Shown here: one piece after another, positions 37,297-47,140 of the stretch | How the letters are laid out: every line of letters starts with the position of its first letter | How positions within the stretch are numbered: position 1 is the first letter of the stretch | NCBI RefSeq assembly: GCF_016907355.1 | Contig: NZ_JAFBBW010000001.1 | Coordinates: forward strand, 2,170,001 to 2,234,000 | Source of the DNA: Agromyces aurantiacus | GTDB lineage: Bacteria > Actinomycetota > Actinomycetes > Actinomycetales > Microbacteriaceae | Reading direction: 5' to 3' | Length of the DNA: 64,000 nt | Translations under genes and position numbers: made by a program | The notes under the pieces: model-generated | Databases searched by the model: none | Told to the model about the DNA's origin: nothing | Seen by the model: only the letters and a program-made list of their open reading frames with translations

Positions 37297-38952
37297 GTGC
37301 GGCCCCTCGATCCGAGGCTGCTCCGCCGGTCGCGTGCCGCGCGGGGTTTCCTCGCGGCCGGGGGAGCGCTCGCGCTCCTCCAGGCCTCGGCGACGGTCGC
37401 GTTCGCGTGGGCCCTCTCGACCCTCGTGGTCGGGCTGATCGAGAGCGGCGGTCCGGATGTCGCGGGCGGCGCGGCGACGGTCGTCGGAGTACTCCTCGTC
37501 GGGGCATCCGTCCGGGCCCTCGCGGGGTGGGCGTGGGAGGCGCTCGGCTCGGCGGGAGCGATGCGCGTGAAGTCGGAGCTGCGGGACGACCTGCTGCGGA
37601 CGCTCGAGGAGCGCGCGGGCGGCCCGGAGGTGACGACGGCGCGAGCGGCGACCCTGCTCGGACCGGGACTCGACGCGCTCGACGAGTACTTCGGGCGCTA
37701 CCTTCCGCAGCTCGTGCTCACGGCGGTCGCCACGCCCGTGCTCGTCGCCTCGGCGTGGGCCGCCGACTGGGTGTCCGGGCTCATCCTCGTGATCGTGCTC
37801 CCGCTCATCCCGGTGTTCATGGCGCTCATCGGCATGGCCACGGAGGTCGTCCAGCGCCGCCAGTGGCAGCGACTCCAGTCGCTCTCGCGCGGGTTCCTCG
37901 AGGTCGTCGGCGGGCTCTCGACGCTCATGGTCTTCGGGCGTGCCGAGCGCCAGGTCGGCCGGATCCGCTCGGTCACCGACGAGTACCGCTCGAGCACCAT
38001 GAAGGTGCTGCGGGTGACCTTCCTCTCCGGCTTCACGCTCGAGCTCGCGGCCAGCCTGTCGGTCGCGCTCGTCGCCGTGTCGATCGGCCTGCGGCTCGTG
38101 GCGGGCGACATGTCCTTCGCCCCTGGCCTGTTCGTGCTGATCCTCGCTCCCGAGGTGTTCCTGCCGATCCGCAACGTGGGGGCGGCGTTCCACGCGTCGA
38201 CGGCGGGGCTCGAGGCATCGCGCGACGCACTCGACCTGCTCGACGACGCCCCCGCGCCGGCCGCCGGCGTCGCGGGGATCGCGCCGACGGGCGAGGCCGC
38301 TCCCGCTCGGCCGGCACCGGATGCCGCGGGGCTGCACGCTCGCGACCTCGCCGTCACCCGATCCGGCCGCACGGTCGTCGACGGCCTCGACCTCGACGTC
38401 GCCCCGGGCGAGCTCGTGGCCCTCACGGGCGCGAGCGGCTCGGGGAAGTCGTCCGTGCTCGCCGCCGTGCTCGGCTTCGCCGACGCGGCGGGGGAGCTGC
38501 GGATCGACGGCACTCCCGCCGGGGCGGCGACGCGCGCGGCCGTCGCGTGGGCCGGCCAGGCGCCGCATCTGCTCGAGGGGACCGTCGCCGAGAACGTCCG
38601 GCTCGGATGCCCGGATGCCGCGCCCGAGCTCGTGGACCGCGCGCTCGCGATCGCCGGGGTCGACGTGCCCGCCGCCCTCCGGCTCGGACCGGCCGGATCG
38701 GGTCTCTCCGGCGGGCAGGCGCAACGCGTCGCGGTGGCCCGCGCCATCCATCGGGCCCTCGCGACCGGCACCCGCGTCGTGCTGCTCGACGAGCCCAGCT
38801 CGGCGCTCGACCCGGATCGCGAGGACGCGCTCGGCAGCGCCCTGCGGGACTTCGCCCGTGAGGGGCGCGCGGTGCTGGTCACGACCCACCGCGAGGGGCT
38901 CGCGGCCATGGCCGACCGGGTCGTGCGACTCCGGGAGGCCGCTCGTGTCTGA
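37297..38952 (+). CDS. cydD: CydD, ABC half-transporter for bd-oxidase assembly
   Basis: ABC exporter half needed for cytochrome bd maturation; CydDC exports cysteine/glutathione and binds haem in E. coli. It has 551 residues: about six transmembrane helices (1-320), then a nucleotide-binding domain with Walker A GASGSGKSS near 378-386, signature LSGGQAQR near 470 and Walker B VVLLDEPSSALDP. The conserved region VFLPIRNVGAAFHAS is present. GTG start directly after cydB. It overlaps cydC by 8 nt. Confidence 0.93.
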   Translation: MRPLDPRLLRRSRAARGFLAAGGALALLQASATVAFAWALSTLVVGLIESGGPDVAGGAATVVGVLLVGASVRALAGWAWEALGSAGAMRVKSELRDDLLRTLEERAGGPEVTTARAATLLGPGLDALDEYFGRYLPQLVLTAVATPVLVASAWAADWVSGLILVIVLPLIPVFMALIGMATEVVQRRQWQRLQSLSRGFLEVVGGLSTLMVFGRAERQVGRIRSVTDEYRSSTMKVLRVTFLSGFTLELAASLSVALVAVSIGLRLVAGDMSFAPGLFVLILAPEVFLPIRNVGAAFHASTAGLEASRDALDLLDDAPAPAAGVAGIAPTGEAAPARPAPDAAGLHARDLAVTRSGRTVVDGLDLDVAPGELVALTGASGSGKSSVLAAVLGFADAAGELRIDGTPAGAATRAAVAWAGQAPHLLEGTVAENVRLGCPDAAPELVDRALAIAGVDVPAALRLGPAGSGLSGGQAQRVAVARAIHRALATGTRVVLLDEPSSALDPDREDALGSALRDFAREGRAVLVTTHREGLAAMADRVVRLREAARV

Positions 38953-40684
38953 CCGCTCGCGTTCCGTGCTGCGCGCCGCGATCCCGCCCGCGCGCTCGCT
39001 CGTGCCCTCCGTCCTGCTCGGCGTGGCCGCCGGACTCTCGACGGTCGCCCTGCTCGCCTCGAGCGCGTGGCTCATCGCCCGCGCCGCCGAGCAGCCGCCG
39101 GTGCTCTACCTGCAGGTCGCGGTCGTCGGCGTCCGCGCGTTCGCGCTCGGGCGCGCGGTCTTCCGCTACCTCGAACGACTCGCCGGCCACGACGCGGCGT
39201 TCCGCCAGCTCGCGGAGATCCGCGCCGGGGTCTTCGAGCGGATGCTGCCGCTCGCGCCCGACGGGCTCGCCGCCTCGCGCCGCGGCGACCTGCTCGCGCG
39301 CTTCGTCGGCGATGTCGACGACCTCCAGAACGTGTCGCTGCGCATCGTGCAGCCCGTCGCGAGCGCGGTCGTGGTGCTCGTCGCGGCGCTCGCGGGGCTC
39401 GCCTGGCTGGCACCCGCCTCTGCGCTGGCGGTGGGCCTGTGCCTGGTCGCCGGCACGGCGATCGCCGCGCTCGCGCAGGTCGTGCTCGCGGCCCGGGCCG
39501 ACGCGCGTCTCGCGCCGCTGCGCGGCGAGCTGCAGGGCGCCATCGTCGAGCACGTGCAGGCGCTCGACGTGCTCGTGGCCTTCGATGCCGCGGCCGCGGG
39601 TCGCGAGCGCATCCGGCGGCTCGGCGCACGCCTCGAGCGCGCCACGCGCACCCGGGCGTCCGCCGTCGGCCTCGCCGCCGCCGCCATGAGCGCGGTGGGC
39701 GGATTCGCGGCCGCCGCGAGCCTCGCCGCCGCGCAGCCGCTGCTCGCCGACGGACGCGTCGACGGCCCGACCTTCGCGCTGCTGTGCCTGGTTCCCCTCG
39801 CGATCGCCGAGGTCGCCACCGCGATCCCCGTGGCGATCGGCTCGCTCCGGGTCGTCCGGGCGAGCGCGCGACGGGTCGCCGACGCGGTGCCCGAGGACCC
39901 GCCGGCGGAGCTGCCCGCGCCGCCCGCCGACGACCGGGTCGCGGCTCCCGCGCCGGTCGGCACGCCCGCGATCCGGTTGCGCGGCGTGCGCGCGCACTGG
40001 CCGCGCCCGACCCACCACGACCAGGCCGGCGACGTCGTGCACGGCGACGCCGCCGCGGCATCCGGCCCCACCGCCCCTGCCGCCCTCGACGCGCTCGACC
40101 TCGATCTGGGGCCGGGCGAGCGGCTCCTGGTGGAGGGTCCGTCGGGCGCCGGCAAGACGACGCTCGCGCACGTGCTCGTGCGGTTCCTCGAGTACGAGGG
40201 GTCGTACCGGATCGGCGGCATCGAGGCGCGCGACCTCGACCCTGGCGCGGTGCGCCGGCTCGTCGGGCTCGTCGAGCAGCGGCCGTGGCTGTTCGAGGAG
40301 GACGTGCGGCAGAACCTCCTCTTCGCACGCGACACGGCGACGGACGACGAGCTGCTCGACGTGCTCGACCGGGTCGGCCTCCGGGACTGGGTCGAGCAGC
40401 GTGGCGGCCTGGACGCCCCCGTCGGCGAGCGCGGGACCCTCGTGTCGGGCGGGCAGGCCCAGCGGCTCGCGCTCGCGAGGGCGATGCTCGCGGACTTCCC
40501 CGTGCTCGTGCTCGACGAGCCGACGGCGAGCGTGGATCCGCAGCGCGCCGAGACGCTGCTGCGCGACCTGCTCGACGCTGCCGGACGGGACCGGTCGGTC
40601 GTGCTGATCTCGCACACGGGTGCGCCGGCCGGGCTGGTCGACCGGCGCGTTCGGCTCGCCCGCGCGAACCAGCCGGCGGCCTGA
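38945..40684 (+). CDS. cydC: CydC, ABC half-transporter for bd-oxidase assembly
   Basis: Partner of CydD, 579 residues. The transmembrane domain (LLASSAWLIARAAEQPPVLY and RYLERLAGHDAAFR are CydC signatures) is followed by a linker rich in Ala/Pro and an NBD with Walker A GPSGAGKTT near 398, signature VSGGQAQR (Leu replaced by Val) near 499 and Walker B VLVLDEPTASVDP. GTG at 38945 lies inside the end of cydD. The linker between the two domains holds about 40 unusual residues (around 340-385) that could be a genus-specific insertion. Confidence 0.92.
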   Translation: MSDRSRSVLRAAIPPARSLVPSVLLGVAAGLSTVALLASSAWLIARAAEQPPVLYLQVAVVGVRAFALGRAVFRYLERLAGHDAAFRQLAEIRAGVFERMLPLAPDGLAASRRGDLLARFVGDVDDLQNVSLRIVQPVASAVVVLVAALAGLAWLAPASALAVGLCLVAGTAIAALAQVVLAARADARLAPLRGELQGAIVEHVQALDVLVAFDAAAAGRERIRRLGARLERATRTRASAVGLAAAAMSAVGGFAAAASLAAAQPLLADGRVDGPTFALLCLVPLAIAEVATAIPVAIGSLRVVRASARRVADAVPEDPPAELPAPPADDRVAAPAPVGTPAIRLRGVRAHWPRPTHHDQAGDVVHGDAAAASGPTAPAALDALDLDLGPGERLLVEGPSGAGKTTLAHVLVRFLEYEGSYRIGGIEARDLDPGAVRRLVGLVEQRPWLFEEDVRQNLLFARDTATDDELLDVLDRVGLRDWVEQRGGLDAPVGERGTLVSGGQAQRLALARAMLADFPVLVLDEPTASVDPQRAETLLRDLLDAAGRDRSVVLISHTGAPAGLVDRRVRLARANQPAA

Positions 40685-40699
40685 GCGGGGAAGACCAGC

Positions 40700-42211
40700 G
40701 TGCGGATCGGAGCGATCGCGGCGACCGCCGCGGTCAGTGGATCTCTCATCATCGCCGGCACCGCCCAGGCCGCGACGGTCACCGACACCTCCGCGTTGCG
40801 CGACGCCGTCACCGTCGACGGCGTGATGGACCACCTGGAGGCCTTCCAGGCGATCGCCGACGCCAACGGCGGGAATCGGGCTGCGGGAACCCCCGGGCAT
40901 GTCGCCTCGGTCGACTACATCCAGGCCCTGCTCGACGAGGCGGGCTACACGACCTGGCGCCAGCCCTTCACCTACGAGCGCACCGACTTCACGGGCACCT
41001 CGATGTCGCAGACGGCGCCGACGCCGACGCCGTACGGCCTCGGGGTCGACTACTACCCGATGGACTACTCGGGCGGGGGCGACGTCACCGCGACGGTGAC
41101 GGCGGTCGACCTGAACCTCTCGGGCGACCGGGCTTCGACGAGCGGGTGCGAGGCGGCGGACTTCGCCGGCTTCCCCGCCGGTGACATCGCCCTCATCCAG
41201 CGCGGCTCGTGCTCGTTCGCGCAGAAGGCCGACAACGCGGCTGCGGCCGGTGCGGCCGCGGTCATCGTGTTCAACCAGGGCAACGACGTGCCGGGCGACG
41301 ACCGGTTCGGGCTGTTCGGCGGCACGCTCGACGCGCCGGTCCGCAGCATCCCGGTCGTGAGCGCGCCCTTCGAGCGCGGAGTCGAGTGGGCGAACACGCC
41401 CGGGCTCGTGATCCGCCTCGCCCTGCAGATCAACATCACCGAGGTCTCGACCGAGAACCTGCTCGCCGACACGCCGAGCGGGCGCACCGACCGCACCGTG
41501 GTGGTCGGCGGCCACCTCGACTCCGTCTCCGAGGGCCCCGGCATCAACGACAACGGCTCGGGCACGGCCACCATCCTCGAGACCGCGCTGCAGATGGCGG
41601 AGCTCGGGATCGAACCGGAGAATCGCGTGCGGTTCGCCTTCTGGAGCGGCGAGGAGGACGGCCTGATCGGCTCGGACTACTACGTCTCGCAGCTGTCGAA
41701 GTCCGAGATCAAGGGCACGGCCCTGAACCTCAACTTCGACATGGTCGGGTCGCCCAACGCGGTCAACTTCGTCTATGACGGCGACGGCGACGCGCTCGGA
41801 ACCTCCGGCCCGAACGGGTCGGGCGTGATCGAGGACGTCTTCGCCGACTTCTTCGCCTCGCAGGGCGAGCCCTCCGAGCCGACCGACTTCGACGGCCGCA
41901 GCGACTACTACGGGTTCATCAACGCGGGCATCCCCGCGGGCGGCCTCTTCACGGGCGCCGAGGGCATCAAGTCGGCCGAGCAGGCGGCCCTCTTCGGCGG
42001 CACGGCCGGCGTGGCGTACGACCCGTGCTACCACGCGGCGTGCGACACGATCGCCAACCTCGACGCCGACACCCTCGACATCATGTCGGATGCGATCGCG
42101 CACGCGACGCTGACGTTCGCCGAGACGACCTCGGCCGTCAACGGCACCGCCAAGGGCAAGGCCGTGGGCAAGATCGACTGGGAGTACCAGGGCAACCGGG
42201 CGCTCCGCTGA
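40700..42211 (+). CDS. Secreted M28 family metallopeptidase with PA domain
   Basis: Extracellular zinc aminopeptidase-like enzyme, 503 residues. A Sec signal peptide ends near AQA (about 24). A PA domain follows (IALIQRGSCSFAQKADNAAAAGA at about 167-190, quoted in part: RGSCSFAQKADNA). The M28 di-zinc site is intact: His272 and Asp274 in GGHLDS, bridging Asp284 in INDNGSG, the catalytic Glu pair 318-319 in WSGEEDG, an Asp in LNFDMVGS and His445 in PCYHAACD. GTG start 15 nt after cydC, so it may be read from the cyd transcript. A strong terminator follows. Confidence 0.92.
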   Translation: MRIGAIAATAAVSGSLIIAGTAQAATVTDTSALRDAVTVDGVMDHLEAFQAIADANGGNRAAGTPGHVASVDYIQALLDEAGYTTWRQPFTYERTDFTGTSMSQTAPTPTPYGLGVDYYPMDYSGGGDVTATVTAVDLNLSGDRASTSGCEAADFAGFPAGDIALIQRGSCSFAQKADNAAAAGAAAVIVFNQGNDVPGDDRFGLFGGTLDAPVRSIPVVSAPFERGVEWANTPGLVIRLALQINITEVSTENLLADTPSGRTDRTVVVGGHLDSVSEGPGINDNGSGTATILETALQMAELGIEPENRVRFAFWSGEEDGLIGSDYYVSQLSKSEIKGTALNLNFDMVGSPNAVNFVYDGDGDALGTSGPNGSGVIEDVFADFFASQGEPSEPTDFDGRSDYYGFINAGIPAGGLFTGAEGIKSAEQAALFGGTAGVAYDPCYHAACDTIANLDADTLDIMSDAIAHATLTFAETTSAVNGTAKGKAVGKIDWEYQGNRALR

Positions 42212-42231
42212 GCGATCCGGTCCACCGACGG

Positions 42232-42260
42232 GCGGGCGGGTGCCTCGGGCACCCGCCCGC
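42232..42260 (+). terminator. Terminator of the cyd-M28 transcript
   Basis: Perfect 13-bp stem (42232-42244 with 42248-42260) and a TCG loop, 20 nt after the M28 stop. No T-run follows, as is common in GC-rich actinobacteria. Confidence 0.7.
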
Positions 42261-42290
42261 TCGCGTCGGCGACGCCCGTATCCTGAGGGG

Positions 42291-43700
42291 ATGCCGCGAC
42301 GCATCCGGAGCCGAACGCTGCCCGAGTGGCGTGACCCCGAGCTCGTGTTCCTCGCCGTGGCGGCCGACGCCGCACGCGTCGCATGGCTCGACGGCGGCCG
42401 CGACGCGCGCGACGGCCGCAGCGTCATCGCCGTCGCCGCGCCCACGGCGCCCGCGGTCGTCTCTGACGACGGATCCGAGCCGGATGCGGTCTACGCCGCG
42501 CTGGCCGACGGCATGGGCGAGGTCGCCCTCGGGGAGCTCGATGCAATGGGCCGTGCCGCCGTCGGATGGCACGGGTGGTTCGGATACGAGTTCGGCGCGC
42601 GCACGCTCGGCGTTCCGGCGGCATCGGCCGACACGCCAGCCGTGGCGTTCTTCCTCGCCGATCGCGTGATCGTGTTCGAGCACGGACCGCGAGTCGTGCG
42701 GCTGGAGTGGCTCGAAGACGATGACGACGCGGCACCCGTCCGCGCCTGGGCCGACGCGATGGCGGCCGAGGTCGCCCGGGTGTCAGTCGGGAGCGGTGAC
42801 GATCGGACTCCCGTGAGCGGACGCCGTGGTCCGGCCCCCACGCGCTGGCGGCACGACGCCGACACCTACCGCCGGATGATCGCCGCGTGCCAGGCGGCCA
42901 TCGTCCGCGGCGACGCCTACCAGCTCTGCCTGACCAACCGCGTCGATGTCGACGTGCGCCCCGACCCGATCGACGCCTACCTGCGCCTGCGCCGGTCGAG
43001 CCCCAGCCACCACGGCGGCCTCGTGCGCATCGACGACGTCGCGCTGCTCAGCGCCTCGCCCGAGCAGTTCCTCCTCGTCGAACGCGACGGCACTGTCGCG
43101 ACCAAGCCCATGAAGGGCACACGTCCGCGGTCGGCCGATCCGTCCACCGATCTCGCGCTCCGCGCCGAGCTCAGCGCGAGCGAGAAGGAGCGCGCCGAGA
43201 ACCTCATGATCGTCGACCTCATGCGAAACGACCTCGGCCGCATCGCCGAGCTCGGCAGCGTGCAGGTGCCGAGCCTGCTCGAGGTGGAGGAGTACCCGCA
43301 CGTGCACCAGCTCGTCTCGACGGTCACGGCGCGGCTGCGCCATCCGCTCACCGCGCTGGACGCCGTGCGCTCGGCGTTCCCCGCCGGCTCCATGACCGGT
43401 GCGCCCAAGCTGTCGGCCATGACGATCCTGCACGGCCTCGAGCAGGGTCCGCGGGGCGTCTACTCCGGGGCGTTCGGATGCCTCGGCGCCGACGGCACCG
43501 CGGACCTCGCCATGGTCATCCGCTCGATCGTGCTGACCCCGGCGGGCGCGTCGATCGGCACCGGCGGCGGGATCACTGCCCTCTCCGACCCCGACGAGGA
43601 GGTCGAGGAGACCCGCGTGAAGGCGCGGGCGCTCATCGAGGTGCTTGGCGGCGAGGTGCCCGAGTCCGCAGGCCGCCGGCGCCCCCGGGCGATCGAATAG
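42291..43700 (+). CDS. pabB: Aminodeoxychorismate synthase component I (PabB)
   Basis: Chorismate-utilising enzyme that makes 4-amino-4-deoxychorismate for folate synthesis. It has 469 residues with the anthranilate synthase I-type fold. The active-site motif reads KPMKGTRPR at about 272-280; the Lys in the KGT position separates PabB from TrpE (PIAGT). [34 protein letters not shown] and AGSMTGAPK are further family blocks. No pabA or pabC is nearby. ATG directly after a TATCCT -10-like box (42279-42284) and GAGGGG. Its TAG stop begins a TAGGCT box ahead of leuS. Confidence 0.92.
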   Translation: MPRRIRSRTLPEWRDPELVFLAVAADAARVAWLDGGRDARDGRSVIAVAAPTAPAVVSDDGSEPDAVYAALADGMGEVALGELDAMGRAAVGWHGWFGYEFGARTLGVPAASADTPAVAFFLADRVIVFEHGPRVVRLEWLEDDDDAAPVRAWADAMAAEVARVSVGSGDDRTPVSGRRGPAPTRWRHDADTYRRMIAACQAAIVRGDAYQLCLTNRVDVDVRPDPIDAYLRLRRSSPSHHGGLVRIDDVALLSASPEQFLLVERDGTVATKPMKGTRPRSADPSTDLALRAELSASEKERAENLMIVDLMRNDLGRIAELGSVQVPSLLEVEEYPHVHQLVSTVTARLRHPLTALDAVRSAFPAGSMTGAPKLSAMTILHGLEQGPRGVYSGAFGCLGADGTADLAMVIRSIVLTPAGASIGTGGGITALSDPDEEVEETRVKARALIEVLGGEVPESAGRRRPRAIE

Positions 43701-43782
43701 GCTTGACCCCCGGGCGTCGTTTCCGCGCGCCCGCTTCCGGGCACGCCCCCAGCCCCTCCCGCGCTTCACGATTGAGAGTCAC

Positions 43783-46359
43783 GTGGCACACGAGCAGGAC
43801 ACCCCGCAGGTCGCCGACACCGGCACGTACGACTTCGCCGCGATCCAGGCGAAGTGGCTTCCGGTGTGGGAGGAGCTCGAGCCGTTCCGCGCTGCGAAGC
43901 CGGGCGACACCCGCCCCCGCAAGTACATCCTCGACATGTTCCCGTACCCCTCGGGCGACCTTCACATGGGCCACGCCGAGGCGTTCGGGTTCGGCGACGC
44001 CGCCGCGCGCTACTGGCGCCACCAGGGCTTCGACGTGCTGCACCCGATCGGGTGGGACTCGTTCGGCCTGCCCGCCGAGAACGCCGCGATCAAGCGGGGC
44101 GCCGACCCGAAGGCCTGGACCTACGCCAACATCGAGCAGCAGAAGCGCTCGTTCAAGCAGTACGCGCCGTCGTTCGACTGGTCGCGCGAACTCCACACGA
44201 GCGACCCCGAGTACTACAAGTGGAACCAGTGGCTGTTCCTGAAGCTCTACGAGAAGGGCATCGCGTACCGCAAGGCCGGCCTGGTCAACTGGTGCCCGAA
44301 CGACCAGACCGTGCTCGCGAACGAGCAGGTCGTCGACGGCCACTGCGAGCGCTGCGGGTTCGTCGTGACCAAGAAGGCGCTGACCCAGTGGTACTTCCGG
44401 GTCACCGACTACGCCGACCGCCTGCTCGACGACCTCAACCAGCTCGAAGGCAAGTGGCCCTCGAAGGTGCTGACGATGCAGCGCAACTGGATCGGCCGTT
44501 CCTCGGGCGCCGACGTCGACTTCCACGTCGAGGGCCGCGATGAGCCGGTCACGGTGTTCACGACGCGCCCCGACACGCTCTACGGCGCGACGTTCATGGT
44601 CGTCGCGCCCGACTCCGAACTGGCCGCCGAGCTCGCCGCCGGGGCCTCGGAGGACGTGCGCGCGCGGTTCGAGCAGTACCTCGAGTCGGTCCGAGCCGAG
44701 AGCGACATCGACCGGCTCGCGACCGACCGCCCCAAGACGGGCGTGTTCCTCGAGCGGTACGCCACCAACCCCCTGAACGGCGAGCGGCTGCCGATCTGGG
44801 CGGCCGACTACGTGCTGGCCGACTACGGCCACGGCGCGATCATGGCCGTGCCCGCGCACGACCAGCGCGACCTCGACTTCGCGCGCGCGTTCGAGCTGCC
44901 CGTGCGCGTGGTCGTCGACACCAACGCGCCCGTGACGGGCGTCATCCCCGTGATCCCGGTCGACGAGCACGGCGTGCCGCTGCCCCTCGACGAGCTGCCC
45001 GAGCTCGATCCCGCCGGCACCGGCGTGGCCCTCGCCGGCGACGGCCGCCTGATGAATTCCGGGCCGCTCAACGGGCTCAGCAAGTCCAATGCGATCCGTC
45101 GCGCCGTCGAACTGCTCGAGGAGCGCGGCGTGGGCCGCGCCGCCAAGAACTACCGCCTGCGCGACTGGCTCATCTCGCGCCAGCGCTACTGGGGCACGCC
45201 GATCCCGATCATCCACTGCGCCGAGTGCGGCGAGGTGCCCGTGCCCGAGGCCGACCTGCCGGTGCGGCTGCCGGATGCCGCGGGGCTGGACCTCAGCCCG
45301 AAGGGCACGAGCCCGCTCGGCGCGGCCGACGAGTGGGCGCGCGTCGCGTGCCCGAACTGCGGCGGCGAGGCGCGACGAGACTCCGACACGATGGACACGT
45401 TCGTCGACAGCTCGTGGTACTTCCTGCGCTACCTCGACCCGACCGACGACACGCGCGCGTTCGACCCGGCCGAGGCCGAGAAGTGGCTGCCGGTCGACCA
45501 GTACGTCGGCGGCGTCGAGCACGCGATCCTGCACTTGCTGTACGCCCGGTTCTTCACCAAGGTGCTCTTCGACCTCGGCTACCTCGGGTTCACCGAGCCG
45601 TTCACGTCGCTGCTCAACCAGGGCATGGTGATCATGGACGGCACGAAGATGTCGAAGTCCAAGGGCAACCTCGTCGAGTTCGCATCCGAGCTCTCGGCGC
45701 ACGGCGCCGACGCATTGCGCGTCACGATGGCGTTCGCCGGCCCGCCCGAGGACGACATCGACTGGGCCGACGTGTCGCCGGTGGGCGCGGCGAAGTTCCT
45801 CGGGCGCGCGTGGCGCATCTCGGGCGAGGTCTCCTCGAGCCCCGAGGTCGAGTGGAAGTCGGGCGACCCGGCGCTGCGCCGCATCACGCACCGCCTGCTC
45901 GCCGACGCGCCGGGCCTCGCGGAGTCGTTCAAGTTCAACGTGATCGTGGCGCGCCTCATGGAACTCGTGAACGCGACCCGCAAGGCGATCGACTCGGGCC
46001 CCGGTGCGGGCGATGCGGCGGTCCGCGAGGCGGCCGAGGTCACCGCGATGATCCTCGACCTGTTCGCGCCGTTCACCGCGGAGGACATGTGGCAGCGGCT
46101 CGGCTACGAGCCGACCGTCGCGAACGTCGTGTGGCGCAAGGCCGACCCGGCGCTCCTCGTCGAGGAGTCGGTGACCGCGATCGTGCAGGTCGACGGCAAG
46201 GTGCGCGACCGTCTCGAGGTGTCGCCGAAGATCGGTGCCGACGAGCTCGAGGCGCTCGCGCGCGCCTCGGCCGCGGTCGCCCGCTCGGTCGGCGAGCGCG
46301 AGATCGTGAACGTGATCGTGCGCGCGCCGAGGCTCGTGAACATCGCGACGCGGGGCTGA
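43783..46359 (+). CDS. leuS: Leucyl-tRNA synthetase
   Basis: Class Ia aminoacyl-tRNA synthetase that charges tRNA-Leu. It has 858 residues, full length. The HIGH-type motif is HMGH at about 62-65 within [17 protein letters not shown], the CP1 editing domain is in the middle ([12 protein letters not shown]), a zinc-binding region contains CAECG and CPNCGGEA, and KMSKS is at about 622-626. The anticodon-binding and C-terminal domains are present. GTG at 43783, with only GAGAG as a weak ribosome-binding site. The 83-nt gap after pabB is too short for a T-box. Confidence 0.95.
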   Translation: MAHEQDTPQVADTGTYDFAAIQAKWLPVWEELEPFRAAKPGDTRPRKYILDMFPYPSGDLHMGHAEAFGFGDAAARYWRHQGFDVLHPIGWDSFGLPAENAAIKRGADPKAWTYANIEQQKRSFKQYAPSFDWSRELHTSDPEYYKWNQWLFLKLYEKGIAYRKAGLVNWCPNDQTVLANEQVVDGHCERCGFVVTKKALTQWYFRVTDYADRLLDDLNQLEGKWPSKVLTMQRNWIGRSSGADVDFHVEGRDEPVTVFTTRPDTLYGATFMVVAPDSELAAELAAGASEDVRARFEQYLESVRAESDIDRLATDRPKTGVFLERYATNPLNGERLPIWAADYVLADYGHGAIMAVPAHDQRDLDFARAFELPVRVVVDTNAPVTGVIPVIPVDEHGVPLPLDELPELDPAGTGVALAGDGRLMNSGPLNGLSKSNAIRRAVELLEERGVGRAAKNYRLRDWLISRQRYWGTPIPIIHCAECGEVPVPEADLPVRLPDAAGLDLSPKGTSPLGAADEWARVACPNCGGEARRDSDTMDTFVDSSWYFLRYLDPTDDTRAFDPAEAEKWLPVDQYVGGVEHAILHLLYARFFTKVLFDLGYLGFTEPFTSLLNQGMVIMDGTKMSKSKGNLVEFASELSAHGADALRVTMAFAGPPEDDIDWADVSPVGAAKFLGRAWRISGEVSSSPEVEWKSGDPALRRITHRLLADAPGLAESFKFNVIVARLMELVNATRKAIDSGPGAGDAAVREAAEVTAMILDLFAPFTAEDMWQRLGYEPTVANVVWRKADPALLVEESVTAIVQVDGKVRDRLEVSPKIGADELEALARASAAVARSVGEREIVNVIVRAPRLVNIATRG

Positions 46360-46452
46360 CGACCGCTCCTCCACAGGTCGCTGCCTCCGGAGGCTTCGCA
46401 GCGGAACGGCGTGAGTCGGTTCGGACGCGCGGCGCGACCGTAGCGTTCGGGC

Positions 46453-47139
46453 ATGCCCGACTCCGTCCCCGACCCGATCGCGGCCCTCGAGCACGTCGGT
46501 GCGCACCCACGCGCCCGTGTCGCGGTGGGCGCGGCCGTCGTGCTGTTCGTCGTCGCGGTGGCCGTCTCGGCGGTCGTGTCGTTCGCCTCAGGCGGCGGCG
46601 GGACGCAGGTCGAGCTCGACGCGACCGGGGCACCGCCCGCCTCGGTCGACGGCGCCGGCGCGGCTGGGCAGCCCGCCTCCGGCGCGGCGAGCGGCACCTC
46701 GCTCCTGGTGCACGTGCTCGGCGCGGTCGCCGAGCCCGGGATCGTCGAGCTCGCACCGGGTGCGCGCGTCGTCGACGCGGTGGCGGCGGCCGGCGGGCTG
46801 GCGCCCGATGCCGACGCGGGCGGGGTGAACCTCGCGCGCGCCCTGGTCGACGGCGAGCAACTCGTCGTGCCGAAGGTCGGCGAGGCACTCGCTCCGACGG
46901 GTACGGCAGCCGGGTCGGGCGCCGCTGGAGCGTCCGGTGGGGGAGGCGGGCGCGTGAGCCTGAACGGAGCGGACGTCGCCGAGCTCGACACGCTCCCGCG
47001 CATCGGGCCGGCCCTCGCGCAGCGCATCGTCGACTGGCGCGAGGCCAACGGGCCGTTCACCGACGTGTCGCAGCTGCTCGACGTCGCCGGCATCGGCGAC
47101 GCGGTCTACTCCGGCCTCGTCGACCTCGTGACGCTCTGA
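46453..47139 (+). CDS. comEA: ComEA-like DNA-binding competence protein
   Basis: Membrane-anchored DNA receptor of the natural-transformation type. It has 228 residues: a transmembrane anchor (about 24-46), a Gly/Ala-rich linker, an SLBB domain (about 84-140, VHVLGAVAEPGIVELAPGARV) and a C-terminal helix-hairpin-helix pair (about 165-228, RVSLNGADVAELDTLPRIGP, then ANGPFTDVSQLLDVAGIGD). ATG with a TAGCGT -10-like box (46441-46446) 6 nt upstream. It is followed 1 nt later by comEC. Whether the organism is naturally competent cannot be told from these two genes. Confidence 0.92.
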   Translation: MPDSVPDPIAALEHVGAHPRARVAVGAAVVLFVVAVAVSAVVSFASGGGGTQVELDATGAPPASVDGAGAAGQPASGAASGTSLLVHVLGAVAEPGIVELAPGARVVDAVAAAGGLAPDADAGGVNLARALVDGEQLVVPKVGEALAPTGTAAGSGAAGASGGGGGRVSLNGADVAELDTLPRIGPALAQRIVDWREANGPFTDVSQLLDVAGIGDAVYSGLVDLVTL

Positions 47140-47140
47140 C

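Noticed and set aside
43701..43782. T-box or leader peptide ahead of leuS
   Set aside because: Only 82 nt, no T-box core sequence and no leucine-rich short frame.
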